Positions 1 to 6,802 are shown, counted from the stretch's first letter. The stretch: 7,374 nt of DNA from Desulfocapsa sp. (GCA_029942265.1 JAOZTO010000116.1:1-7374), one strand, 5' to 3'. Program-made: numbers and translations. The notes: generated by a model from the sequence alone, not told the origin.

Positions 1-42
1 ACATAAGGTATCATAAGCATTGTAGAAGAAAGAGGAAAAATT

Positions 43-1815
43 ATGCACGGATATTACAAACGTATTTTAACAGTAGATTTAAGCAAGCAAAATTTCAAAA
101 TCGAAAAAATAGAAGATGATCTGTTAAGAGAATGTGTTGGTGGCAAAGGGCTGGCTACTCGTCTCCTGCTTGACAGAAATCCAGCAGGTGTTGACCCTTT
201 AGCACCGGAAAACAATCTTATTATAGCAACAGGTCCATTCTGTGGTGGCCGTTTGTGGGGAGGTAGTCGCTACGGAGTATACACAAAATCCCCCCTTACC
301 GGTTTTTATACCGAATCATATTCAGGCGGAAAGGTTCCTGAGGCCATTGATTCAACGGGGTTTGATGCAATTATCCTGATCGGAAAATCGCCTCAACCAA
401 CTGTTCTTTCAATACATCCTGCTGGTGCAGAATTCCATGAGGCTGGTGATTTATGGGGCATGGAAACGTTTGATGCTGAGGAACAAGCTGTTCAACGCTT
501 TGCTCCAAACAAGGAAGGATTCAGAAAACCTGGTGCGATAGTCATAGGTCCTGCCGGAGAAAACCTGGTCAAATTTGCCATTATTGCCAATGATAAATGG
601 AGATGTGCCGGCAGAACCGGTGTTGGTACAGTGCTTGGCTCCAAGCTGGTTAAAGGACTTGTTTTTCAGGGTGACAGAAAACGGGAATATGCAGATTCTT
701 CAGGTGTTGCAGAATACGCTAAAAATTTTTCTAAGAGCAACTTTAAAAGCCCAGGTGTTGAAGCCTATCGTAAGATGGGGACGACTATGATGGTTTCCAT
801 TATGAACCATGTGAATGCGTTTCCAGCCAAATATTGGAATCAGGGCTCCTGTGAACATGCAGAAAGCATCAGTGGCGAAACATACCATGCAGAGCATGAT
901 GTCAAGCCTCATGCCTGTGCCAAATGTTTTATTGCCTGTGGTCGTATGACAAAGATCAAAAAAGGACGACATAAAGATCTTAAACTGGAAGGGCCGGAGT
1001 ACGAAACTATCTACTCTTTTGGTGGGTTATGCATGATCAAAGAGATGGAAGAGGTCGCATATCTCAATGATTTGTGTGACCGGCTCGGTATGGATACAAT
1101 AAGTGCTGGTAACCTCTGTGCTTTGGTTATGGAAGCAAAAGAACAGGGGCGGCTTGAGTATGACATTGAGTATGGAAATGCTGATCAGACCATAGGTCTC
1201 ATAGAGAAAATTGCTAGTCGTGATGATATCGGTGATATTCTGGCAGATGGCATTATACCTGCTTCTGAAAAGTGGGGGCTGGAAGATCTTGCCATCCATG
1301 TAAAAGGTCTTGAACCGTCCGGTTATGATCCTCGTGTTCTTAAAGGGATGGGACTCACTTTTGGGACCTCTCCCCGTGGAGCCTGTCACTTGCGTACCAC
1401 TTTTTATAAGCCAGAATTGTCCGGATTGATTCCGCCAGATCAGATCAAAGATAAAGCAGAAATGTTTGTTGATTATGAAGACAGACTCAATATATTCGAC
1501 ACCTTAACTCTTTGTCGATTTTATCGTGATCTCTATAGCTGGGAAGAATTGGAGAAGACGATTCAGCTAGTCACAGGTTGTGACATATCCGTCGAAGAAC
1601 TGAAAAAAACAGCGGCATATATTGCAACCATGACCAGACAGTTCAACATTAGGGAAGGATTTAAAGCCGAAGATGATCACCTACCGAAACGATTATACAA
1701 GGAAATACTTCCTGAAGGTGGATCGTTGTCTGAAGGGGATATGGAGTATATGCTACAGGATTATTATCGGTTTAGGGGATGGGATAGTGCTGGAATTCCT
1801 CTTGCAAGCCTATAA
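43..1815 (+). CDS. aor: Tungsten-containing aldehyde:ferredoxin oxidoreductase (AOR family), complete
   Basis: The 590-residue product has the length and layout of the catalytic subunit of the AOR family, cytoplasmic tungstopterin enzymes that oxidise aldehydes to carboxylic acids and pass electrons through one [4Fe-4S] cluster to ferredoxin. The N-terminal pterin-binding domain carries the typical G-P-F and GG-x-SRYG-x-YTKSPLTG stretch (about residues 64-88) and AGRTGVG (189-195). The cluster ligands are visible as Cys292-x2-Cys295-x3-Cys299, with the fourth at Cys491 in DTLTLCRF. Also present are EGPEYET (316-322), DRLGMDT (346-352), YDPR (428-431) and RGACHLR (445-451), and the C-terminus has the family's RGWDSAGIP ending. 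There is no signal peptide. The ATG is preceded by AGAGG seven bases away. No promoter is visible because only 42 bases precede the gene. Substrate cannot be read from sequence: the AOR, formaldehyde and benzoyl-CoA-reductase-like branches share these motifs. The family call is very secure; the physiological substrate is unknown. Confidence 0.95.
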   Translation: MHGYYKRILTVDLSKQNFKIEKIEDDLLRECVGGKGLATRLLLDRNPAGVDPLAPENNLIIATGPFCGGRLWGGSRYGVYTKSPLTGFYTESYSGGKVPEAIDSTGFDAIILIGKSPQPTVLSIHPAGAEFHEAGDLWGMETFDAEEQAVQRFAPNKEGFRKPGAIVIGPAGENLVKFAIIANDKWRCAGRTGVGTVLGSKLVKGLVFQGDRKREYADSSGVAEYAKNFSKSNFKSPGVEAYRKMGTTMMVSIMNHVNAFPAKYWNQGSCEHAESISGETYHAEHDVKPHACAKCFIACGRMTKIKKGRHKDLKLEGPEYETIYSFGGLCMIKEMEEVAYLNDLCDRLGMDTISAGNLCALVMEAKEQGRLEYDIEYGNADQTIGLIEKIASRDDIGDILADGIIPASEKWGLEDLAIHVKGLEPSGYDPRVLKGMGLTFGTSPRGACHLRTTFYKPELSGLIPPDQIKDKAEMFVDYEDRLNIFDTLTLCRFYRDLYSWEELEKTIQLVTGCDISVEELKKTAAYIATMTRQFNIREGFKAEDDHLPKRLYKEILPEGGSLSEGDMEYMLQDYYRFRGWDSAGIPLASL

Positions 1816-1837
1816 AAAAACTGCAACATAGTATCGA

Positions 1838-1853
1838 TTTTGTAAATACAAAA
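1838..1853. promoter_or_regulatory. Small perfect palindrome between the oxidoreductase and dehydrogenase genes
   Basis: A 7-bp perfect inverted repeat (TTTTGTA / TACAAAA, two bases between) lies in the 58-bp gap, just upstream of the dehydrogenase ribosome binding site (TTGGAG, 1858-1863, ten bases before the ATG). The two-base centre is too short for an RNA hairpin loop without fraying, so a protein-binding operator is the likelier reading. The gap is very AT-rich, so chance is a real alternative. Confidence 0.3.
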
Positions 1854-1873
1854 AATATTGGAGTAAAACGATT

Positions 1874-4800
1874 ATGAGTAAGGATGTAGAGCGTAACAGT
1901 GTTTCCTCACTGGGGTTTTCGCAATCAGCTAACGGTGCAGCCATCATAAAAAATGCCGAAGCAGCAGGACTTGATCCCCGCGTTCTTTATGAGGCAGTAA
2001 TTGATCTGTCCGGCAATGGGATGCTTACAGCTAATTGTATTAATTGTGCAGCTGGGATTTTACTGAAAGATTTGGGACTACCCAGCTATTTTTTTAGCCA
2101 GATTAAAATACCGGATTTGATTCAACTCTTGCGCTCAATTGCACTGAACATACAAGTAGAGGATGGCAAGGCTGCTCTGGTTGGTCAGGTTTCCCACATA
2201 AATTTTGAATCAAGTCAGGAGGAGAGTCGCCAACAGGTTCGTATCGCAACAGAAGAAACTCGCGACGATATGGAGAGAATCCTAGAACCTCTCATTGTAG
2301 GGCACAGGAGCGATTATTATTTCAGCCCTGAAAACAATTATTATACATATATTATCCGCACAGAAACGGTGGGTGATTTTCCACCAGAATCCTACAAAGA
2401 GTCCCCTTTTTTATATCGTCATATAGGTGATTATAGTGATATGCCGGAACCCACTCGTAAACGATATGATCATTTTCTTAAATCATCAAAAGAGTCACCC
2501 ATTCCATTGATTCAAGTATTTAATTTACCGGAATCAGGCGAAGTACGAATGATGTTTATCAGTGATTTCGAGTTATCTCATCTACCGACATTAAGGAAGA
2601 TTATAGGTGGTCATGGATTTCCCCTTGTTCGTGCTTACTGGGAACCATTTCTGTCCACAAATGGTATCAATACATCTGTCTGTTCTTTATATCTTCAGGG
2701 GGAATTAACCAGAAACGATGAAAAAGCAATCTTAGACGATTTACAGGATTTTCTCTCCTCCTCTCAGGCTCCTGTAAGTGCACTCTATCTGAATGATGAG
2801 CTTAATTATAAGGAGATGTTATTTGCGAGCAATGCCATAGATTTTACCCATCTCTTTATCTTTAAAGAGAGCTTGAACGAGACTGATAAGGAAATTTTGG
2901 AACACCTCGTCAATAAGGATCAGCAGGATGCTTTTGCAAAACGGATTCAAAATTCAAATAAGTCGACTTATAGTGCACAAATTATAGAACAAACGGTAAA
3001 ACACAACTCAGATCTAATTAAAGATCTGTACGCTCTGTTTGCAGCACGGTTTGATCCGGCAATAAAGGTAAAACCAACCGAGGAACAAGTTGAACAACAT
3101 CGCCTCACATTTGAACGGAAAATCCGTAGTAGGTTTATAGATTCTCCCATAGGGTATGATATCTTCAATTTCATGTTTAAACTTGTCTCTTGCACCTTGA
3201 AAACAAATTTTTATGTCGATGAAAAACGTTCTTTCTCATTCAGATTTGATAACCGAATTCTCGATCCGCTGGTTTTCAGTGCTAATGTTTTTGGTATTTT
3301 CTTTGTGAATGGACATTATAGTTGCGGTACCCATATGAGGGCGGCTGATATTGCACGGGGAGGGTTACGTCTTATCCGAGTTACCAAATCCAACCACGAT
3401 TCAGAACTGGATGAAGCTGTTTTGCTCAATTATGCATTAGGGCCAAAAGCGCAACGAATTAAACATAAAGATATTTGTGAGAGTGGTTCGAAGGGTGTTA
3501 TTGTTCCTCATCCTGCTTATGCTCAGTGCAGCATGGATGCCCTTCTTGATTATACAGAGGGTATTATGGATCTGATTCAATTCAGTGACATGGAAGTTAT
3601 TGATTATTACAACAAACCAGAGAAGGTCTTCTTTGGCCCCGACGAGGGAACTGCGCAATTGATGGACGCAGTCTCCCTAAGATCAAAAGAGTTGGGATAC
3701 CAATATTGGCGTACCCTGACCACAGGAAAAAGTTTTGGTATTCCACATGACACTTATGGATTATTGAAATCAGGTAAGTGTTTTGGCCTCTTTAATCGTG
3801 GGCAGGAAGGTGTTGAACTACAAGTTGAAGGTGAATCCAAATTGCTCACCAACAACATGGAAAAAATCTATGATGAGATTGGGGAAGATGTTGCTATCAG
3901 TGGCATGACAACTGGTTCGATCATGTCTGCTTTTCGGGCACTAGTCCACCACTTTGGAAAAAAAGAAGAAGACCTCAATCTTGCTATTACCGGTGGTCCT
4001 GACGGCGACCTCGGTGCTAACCAGATTCAGTGCTATAAAGGAAAAATTTGTTTGATAATTGATGGTGGCTCTATTCTCTATGATCCTGAGGGATTGGATA
4101 TGAAAGAACTGCGTTATCTCGCTTTTTGCAGGAATGAACAGCCAAGAAAAAATTCCTTGGCTTATCCAAAGGAAAAATTGAGCAAAGACGGTTTTATGGT
4201 TCCTCTCGGAGCTAAAAATATCAGCTTGCCGGACGGCACAATGATTGAAGACGGAACCCTCTTTCATCGTACCTTCCTTACTGGTTCCAAGAGCCGTAAA
4301 TATATTGAAAAAGCTAATATAAAAGCCTTTATACCTTGTGGTGGTTTTAAAGACACTGTCAACCAGTCAAATGTGAAACAGTTTCTTGGAAATTTTGCTG
4401 AACTGCAATTTATTGTTGAGGGTGCCAATGTTTTCTTTGATGATAGTGCCAGAAGATATATTGCATCAAAAACAGACATAAAGCAGATTAAAGACAGTAG
4501 TGCAAATAAAGGTGGCGTTTTTAGTAGCTCAATTGCAGAAGTACTTACCGCATTTCTTCTTGGAGAACAATATGAAGAAAAATTGGATGATGTGAAAATC
4601 AAATGGGGACTTATACGTGATGTTATGGTTCTTGTTGAACGTTATGCGAAACAGGAAGTTGAAATGCTTCTTAAATTGCATGAAATGACTCCTGAGATTC
4701 CTCTGTTTGATCTTTCTGTACAATCGAGTGAAGATATATTTAAGCTTCAGGATATGCTGGAGGCTAATATTGACCAACTTACGAAAGACCGTACCGTGAT

Positions 4801-5026
4801 GGATTTTGTACTGAAAGAGTATATTCCACCAGTACTTGTAGATACTATTGGGATGGATGCCATTGTAGAAACTCTCAAACAGACAGATTTGCTTTCTTAT
4901 CGAAATGCTATTCTCACCAAAAAACTAGCCTCAATTGCCTACTATAAGTTTGGTGAAAATTGGGATGATTTTCTTGGAAAAGTTGATGCAAACTTGGAAA
5001 AAGCTTTGGTATCTATTATGAAGTAA
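1874..5026 (+). CDS. Large NAD-specific glutamate dehydrogenase, 115-kDa class
   Basis: The 1050-residue product matches the large NAD-dependent glutamate dehydrogenases of about 115 kDa (yeast Gdh2 type), which oxidatively deaminate glutamate to 2-oxoglutarate and ammonia with formation of NADH in the cytoplasm. The N-terminal ~450 residues are the divergent regulatory extension (ACT-like in relatives). The catalytic half follows: ARGGLRLIRV (494-503), the Lys540 region KGVIVP, GPDEGTAQLMD (588-598), TGKSFGIPHDTYG (617-629), and the nucleotide-binding Rossmann segment TGGPDGDLGANQ (706-717), followed by DGGS. Further on are VEGANVFFDDSAR and SSANKGGVFSSS, also family hallmarks. The ATG is supported by TTGGAG ten bases upstream. 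It follows the oxidoreductase gene by 58 bp on the same strand, so co-transcription is likely. No intrinsic terminator is obvious after its stop; instead hairpin units begin 24 bases downstream. The reading frame is intact. The 180-kDa class can be excluded on length. Family is very secure; cofactor preference is taken from the family. Confidence 0.95.
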   Translation: MSKDVERNSVSSLGFSQSANGAAIIKNAEAAGLDPRVLYEAVIDLSGNGMLTANCINCAAGILLKDLGLPSYFFSQIKIPDLIQLLRSIALNIQVEDGKAALVGQVSHINFESSQEESRQQVRIATEETRDDMERILEPLIVGHRSDYYFSPENNYYTYIIRTETVGDFPPESYKESPFLYRHIGDYSDMPEPTRKRYDHFLKSSKESPIPLIQVFNLPESGEVRMMFISDFELSHLPTLRKIIGGHGFPLVRAYWEPFLSTNGINTSVCSLYLQGELTRNDEKAILDDLQDFLSSSQAPVSALYLNDELNYKEMLFASNAIDFTHLFIFKESLNETDKEILEHLVNKDQQDAFAKRIQNSNKSTYSAQIIEQTVKHNSDLIKDLYALFAARFDPAIKVKPTEEQVEQHRLTFERKIRSRFIDSPIGYDIFNFMFKLVSCTLKTNFYVDEKRSFSFRFDNRILDPLVFSANVFGIFFVNGHYSCGTHMRAADIARGGLRLIRVTKSNHDSELDEAVLLNYALGPKAQRIKHKDICESGSKGVIVPHPAYAQCSMDALLDYTEGIMDLIQFSDMEVIDYYNKPEKVFFGPDEGTAQLMDAVSLRSKELGYQYWRTLTTGKSFGIPHDTYGLLKSGKCFGLFNRGQEGVELQVEGESKLLTNNMEKIYDEIGEDVAISGMTTGSIMSAFRALVHHFGKKEEDLNLAITGGPDGDLGANQIQCYKGKICLIIDGGSILYDPEGLDMKELRYLAFCRNEQPRKNSLAYPKEKLSKDGFMVPLGAKNISLPDGTMIEDGTLFHRTFLTGSKSRKYIEKANIKAFIPCGGFKDTVNQSNVKQFLGNFAELQFIVEGANVFFDDSARRYIASKTDIKQIKDSSANKGGVFSSSIAEVLTAFLLGEQYEEKLDDVKIKWGLIRDVMVLVERYAKQEVEMLLKLHEMTPEIPLFDLSVQSSEDIFKLQDMLEANIDQLTKDRTVMDFVLKEYIPPVLVDTIGMDAIVETLKQTDLLSYRNAILTKKLASIAYYKFGENWDDFLGKVDANLEKALVSIMK

Positions 5027-5050
5027 TAGATTGGATGGTGGTATGAATGA

Positions 5051-5139
5051 GCCTGTTGATTTAATGCCTTTTCGAAGTCTCGTGCCTCGCTATCTGCCCG
5101 ATCTCTTCGTTAAGCAAAAATGCTATTAAATCAACGGAC
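5051..5139. repeat. Hairpin unit A (first of two paralogous tandem inverted repeats)
   Basis: Perfect 11-bp arms, GTTGATTTAAT at 5055-5065 and its complement at 5125-5135, enclose 59 bases. Inside the arms comes a second paired block: GC (5066-5067) with GC (5122-5123), a one-base mismatch, then TTTT (5069-5072) with AAAA (5117-5120), with a bulged T at 5124. A third small stem CGAAG/CTTCG (5073-5077, 5105-5109) closes a loop containing TCTCGTGCCTCG (5078-5089). It begins 24 bases after the dehydrogenase stop codon and so would lie in that gene's 3' untranslated RNA. No T-run follows immediately, so it is not a standard terminator. Unit B repeats this architecture. Confidence 0.75.
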
Positions 5140-5145
5140 ACATGG

Positions 5146-5171
5146 ATTTGTATTAAGGTGTGAGTACAAAT
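5146..5171. repeat. Short spacer hairpin between units A and B
   Basis: ATTTGTA (5146-5152) and TACAAAT (5165-5171) form a perfect 7-bp inverted repeat around a 12-base loop. The left arm overlaps the GGATTTGT block that follows unit A and recurs after unit B (5283-5290). It is AT-rich and short, so significance is uncertain. Confidence 0.3.
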
Positions 5172-5177
5172 AAAGAA

Positions 5178-5280
5178 AGGCTGTCTTGAATAATTGCTTT
5201 TTAGCCCCAAATTATCGTTGCTGTGAAATTTTTCTCACGCCTCGGTTTGGAGCGAAAATGCTAATTATTCAAGGCACCCT
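5178..5280. repeat. Hairpin unit B (paralogue of unit A)
   Basis: Perfect 11-bp arms, CTTGAATAATT at 5185-5195 and its complement at 5263-5273, enclose 67 bases. As in unit A, the arms are followed inward by GC (5196-5197)/GC (5260-5261), one mismatch, TTTT (5199-5202)/AAAA (5255-5258), with a bulged T (5262) at the identical place. Outside the arms, six of seven further positions pair if the G-T pair next to the arm is counted (5178-5184 with 5274-5280). The loop has TCTCACGCCTCG (5233-5244), matching TCTCGTGCCTCG of unit A at 10 of 12 positions. A T-run (5289-5296) lies about ten bases downstream, so weak terminator activity for the dehydrogenase transcript is possible but not standard. Confidence 0.75.
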
Positions 5281-5282
5281 AA

Positions 5283-5307
5283 GGATTTGTTTTTTTATGT
5301 ATTAAGA
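5283..5307. repeat. Flank repeated after both hairpin units (GGATTTGT ... ATTAAG)
   Basis: After unit B the sequence runs GGATTTGT, a T-rich insert, then TATTAAG. After unit A the same two blocks are nearly adjacent (GGATTTGTATTAAGG, 5144-5158). The repeated unit therefore seems to extend past the hairpin arms and be about 105-130 bp long. This supports tandem duplication of one ancestral element rather than two independent palindromes. Confidence 0.45.
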
Positions 5308-5339
5308 AATGAGGAGCGCTTTTTTGTAGTGTTGTTGTA

Positions 5340-5358
5340 TTCTCGGACAGCCTCCTAG
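5340..5358. repeat. Orphan copy of element C's terminal repeat, head to head with C
   Basis: Bases 5340-5358 match the right-hand terminal repeat of element C (5483-5501) at 17 of 19 positions and meet C's left end by sharing CCTAG at 5354-5358. Together 5340-5373 is a near-perfect 34-bp palindrome (15 of 17 positions per half). No partner arm of its own is convincing upstream, although the start of unit B (AGGCTGTC, 5178-5185) equals the complement of part of this arm. It may be the surviving end of a deleted neighbouring copy. Confidence 0.6.
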
Positions 5359-5501
5359 GAGCTTGTCCGAGAACAGGCATTTTGTTTAAAATCGAAGAAT
5401 TTTCTAAAAATAAGCACAGGCATATGCGTGATATTCCGAGCATTATTTTTTGACAATTCTGAAGAGTTTGGGCAAAAGGGCATTCTCGGACAAGCTCCTA
5501 G
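5355..5501. mobile_element. 147-bp MITE-like element C with perfect 19-bp terminal inverted repeats
   Basis: The ends 5355-5373 and 5483-5501 are perfect 19-bp inverted repeats, each starting with the palindromic tetramer CTAG followed by GAGCTTGTCCGAGAA in outside-to-inside orientation. The interior is too short for a transposase. A second nested inverted repeat (5396-5412 with 5444-5460) pairs at 15 of 17 positions, and the tip holds CAC..GCATATGC.GTG (5415-5430). The whole element could therefore fold into one long hairpin. Just inside the terminal repeats, GC-A-TTTTG (5377-5384) faces CAAAA-GG-GC (5473-5481), the same box seen in units A and B. The right end overlaps the last codon position of the minus-strand ATPase gene and supplies its stop. 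The transposase family that would move it is not identifiable here. It could instead be a structured non-coding RNA or protein-binding repeat. Confidence 0.6.
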
Positions 5502-6610
5502 ACGAAATTATGCAGAAATAGTAGTGCCGGAATATGGGTAACAGTGTTCTTATTTACAAATTGTTTTGTTCCTGTAGCTGAGACTTGATAGTAGTGGGCA
5601 TCGGGAAATTTTTTTTGTAAATAGTGTAAATGCTTACTTGTTGAATCATCCCCCCACTTACACTCTATAAACATCCAGGGGGTACGGTTCTTTGTCAGGC
5701 AGAAGTCGACTTCTCTGCCGTCCGTGTCCCTGAAATAACGCAACTCCATCTCTTCACCAAAAAAATCTTTTTGGTAATGCACCCATTTTAATAGGTGGGA
5801 AGCGATGACATTTTCAAACCTTGCAGGCATATCCTGCACCAGCGTCCAGTCATAATGGTAATGCTTCTGCTCCTTTTTGACGGCTCGTATCAATGGAGAC
5901 CCAAAAGGAGAAAGACGATATACCATATAGATGTTTTCAAGAATATCCATCCAACGGCTTACTGTTTTGTGGGCAATTTGCAAATCTTCACGTAAGCCAT
6001 TCAATGACAGCGGTGAACCAACCAATTCCGGAAGATGAAGGGAAAGTAACTCAAGCTTGGATAGATCTGAAATTGTTTCGATACTGCTGCTTTCCTGCGT
6101 GACCAGAAGAGACCTGTAATTGGTTGACCATCTTTTAGCCTCCAGTTCGGAATCTGAAAAATAGGGCTCTGGGAAACCACTAAGAGCCATCAGTTTAACA
6201 AAACTCTCCTGAGTTGTCAGTCCTAGTTCTTTTACGGATAGTGGGTGAAGACGCAGGTGCTGATATCTTCCCTGTAGAGAATCACCGGATTTTCGCAATA
6301 GATCAAGCCTTGCACTGCCTGTGACCAGAATTTGATGAGTTTTATGGAATTCGTCGTAGATCCCTTTTAGATAATCTCGCCAGGATGTGTACTTGTGGAT
6401 TTCATCGAAGCACCATACATCGGTGAGAGGAAGTTCTCGTTTGAGAATGGCTTCACGATGTGCCGGTATGTCCCAGTTCAGGTATGAAGCTTCGTTTTGC
6501 AACATGGCCATGGCCAGCGTTGTTTTGCCAACCTGCCTCGGCCCACTGATAAAAACCATTTTTTTCTTAAGGTCTTTTTCGGCTTGCTCCTGTATGTATC
6601 TTTTTTTCAT
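5498..6610 (-). CDS. DUF4143-type AAA ATPase with C-terminal nuclease-like domain
   Basis: The 370-residue product belongs to the widespread but sporadically distributed ATPase family with an N-terminal AAA domain and C-terminal DUF4143 region. The P-loop is GPRQVGKT (23-30), Walker B is VWCFDE (65-70), and a sensor-like VTGSARLDLL follows (96-105) with GRY at 114-116. A winged-helix-like linker spans about 195-235. The C-terminal part has EN (266-267), then GREVDF (298-303) and FIECKW (314-319). The E/D...ECK pattern resembles a PD-(D/E)XK nuclease fold as known for DUF4143; activity is not demonstrated for most members. There is no signal peptide or membrane segment. The ATG at 6610 puts the P-loop at the family's usual distance. 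There is no Shine-Dalgarno sequence; the promoter is so close that the mRNA may be leaderless. The TAG stop lies in the terminal repeat of element C. It is convergent with the dehydrogenase gene. The family's biological role is unsettled (proposed links to mobile DNA and defence). Confidence 0.93.
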   Translation of the reverse strand: MKKRYIQEQAEKDLKKKMVFISGPRQVGKTTLAMAMLQNEASYLNWDIPAHREAILKRELPLTDVWCFDEIHKYTSWRDYLKGIYDEFHKTHQILVTGSARLDLLRKSGDSLQGRYQHLRLHPLSVKELGLTTQESFVKLMALSGFPEPYFSDSELEAKRWSTNYRSLLVTQESSSIETISDLSKLELLSLHLPELVGSPLSLNGLREDLQIAHKTVSRWMDILENIYMVYRLSPFGSPLIRAVKKEQKHYHYDWTLVQDMPARFENVIASHLLKWVHYQKDFFGEEMELRYFRDTDGREVDFCLTKNRTPWMFIECKWGDDSTSKHLHYLQKKFPDAHYYQVSATGTKQFVNKNTVTHIPALLFLHNFV

Positions 6611-6616
6611 AGCAAA

Positions 6617-6645
6617 ACAATATCACTATTTTGGACCAAAGTCAA
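6617..6645 (-). promoter_or_regulatory. Sigma70-like promoter of the ATPase gene
   Basis: On the minus strand TTGACT (6645-6640, five of six to consensus) and TATTGT (6622-6617, four of six) are separated by exactly 17 bases. The -10 box ends six bases before the ATG at 6610, so transcription would start at or very near the A of the start codon. No ribosome binding site is present, consistent with a leaderless message. Assignment is by motif and spacing only. Confidence 0.55.
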
Positions 6646-6655
6646 AAATAGTGAT
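6622..6655. promoter_or_regulatory. Perfect 11-bp inverted repeat covering the ATPase promoter (putative operator)
   Basis: ATCACTATTTT (6622-6632) and AAAATAGTGAT (6645-6655) are perfect complements around 12 bases that include the inner near-palindrome TTGGACCAAA. The repeat overlaps the first base of the -10 box and touches the -35 box, so a dimeric protein bound here would block RNA polymerase. Autoregulation through the ATPase's own winged-helix region is conceivable but unproven. On the plus strand a T-run (6659-6666) follows, so it could also act as an intrinsic terminator, though no plus-strand gene is seen to feed it. Confidence 0.55.
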
Positions 6656-6802
6656 GAGTTTTTTTTACTTGAGTCAAAAACTTAGACAAAAAATGTCGGT
6701 TGTCCTTGTAGTGGTTTACTTCAACATACTACGTGTGCAAACAGGGCGAGCACCATACAACTTTTTAAACGAGCTGAGATTTGGAGGCTTCTCTGATCGC
6801 CT
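6656..6802. other. Intergenic stretch with no recognisable gene
   Basis: Between the ATPase promoter region and the end of the pstB remnant I see no gene. On the minus strand phoU would normally follow pstB, but no PhoU-like translation is present. A plus-strand open frame crosses here, but it runs antisense through the ATPase start and has no similarity I recognise. Confidence 0.5.

Noticed and set aside
700..1389. Minus-strand open frames inside the oxidoreductase gene
   Set aside because: They are antisense shadows of a strongly supported gene and lack start signals and recognisable motifs.
2968..4777. Several minus-strand open frames inside the dehydrogenase gene
   Set aside because: All lie opposite conserved glutamate dehydrogenase codons and have no independent support.
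5178..5300. Unit B plus downstream T-run as a classic intrinsic terminator
   Set aside because: The T-run starts about eight or nine bases beyond the stem and the stem is AT-rich with a 67-base interior, unlike a standard GC-rich short hairpin directly followed by T residues; kept only as a weak possibility.
5340..5373. 34-bp palindrome as a bidirectional terminator between the convergent genes
   Set aside because: No T-run follows on either strand, and its halves match the ends of element C, which explains it better.
6622..6667. Plus-strand intrinsic terminator (hairpin plus T-run)
   Set aside because: No plus-strand gene upstream would use it; the position over the minus-strand promoter makes an operator more likely.
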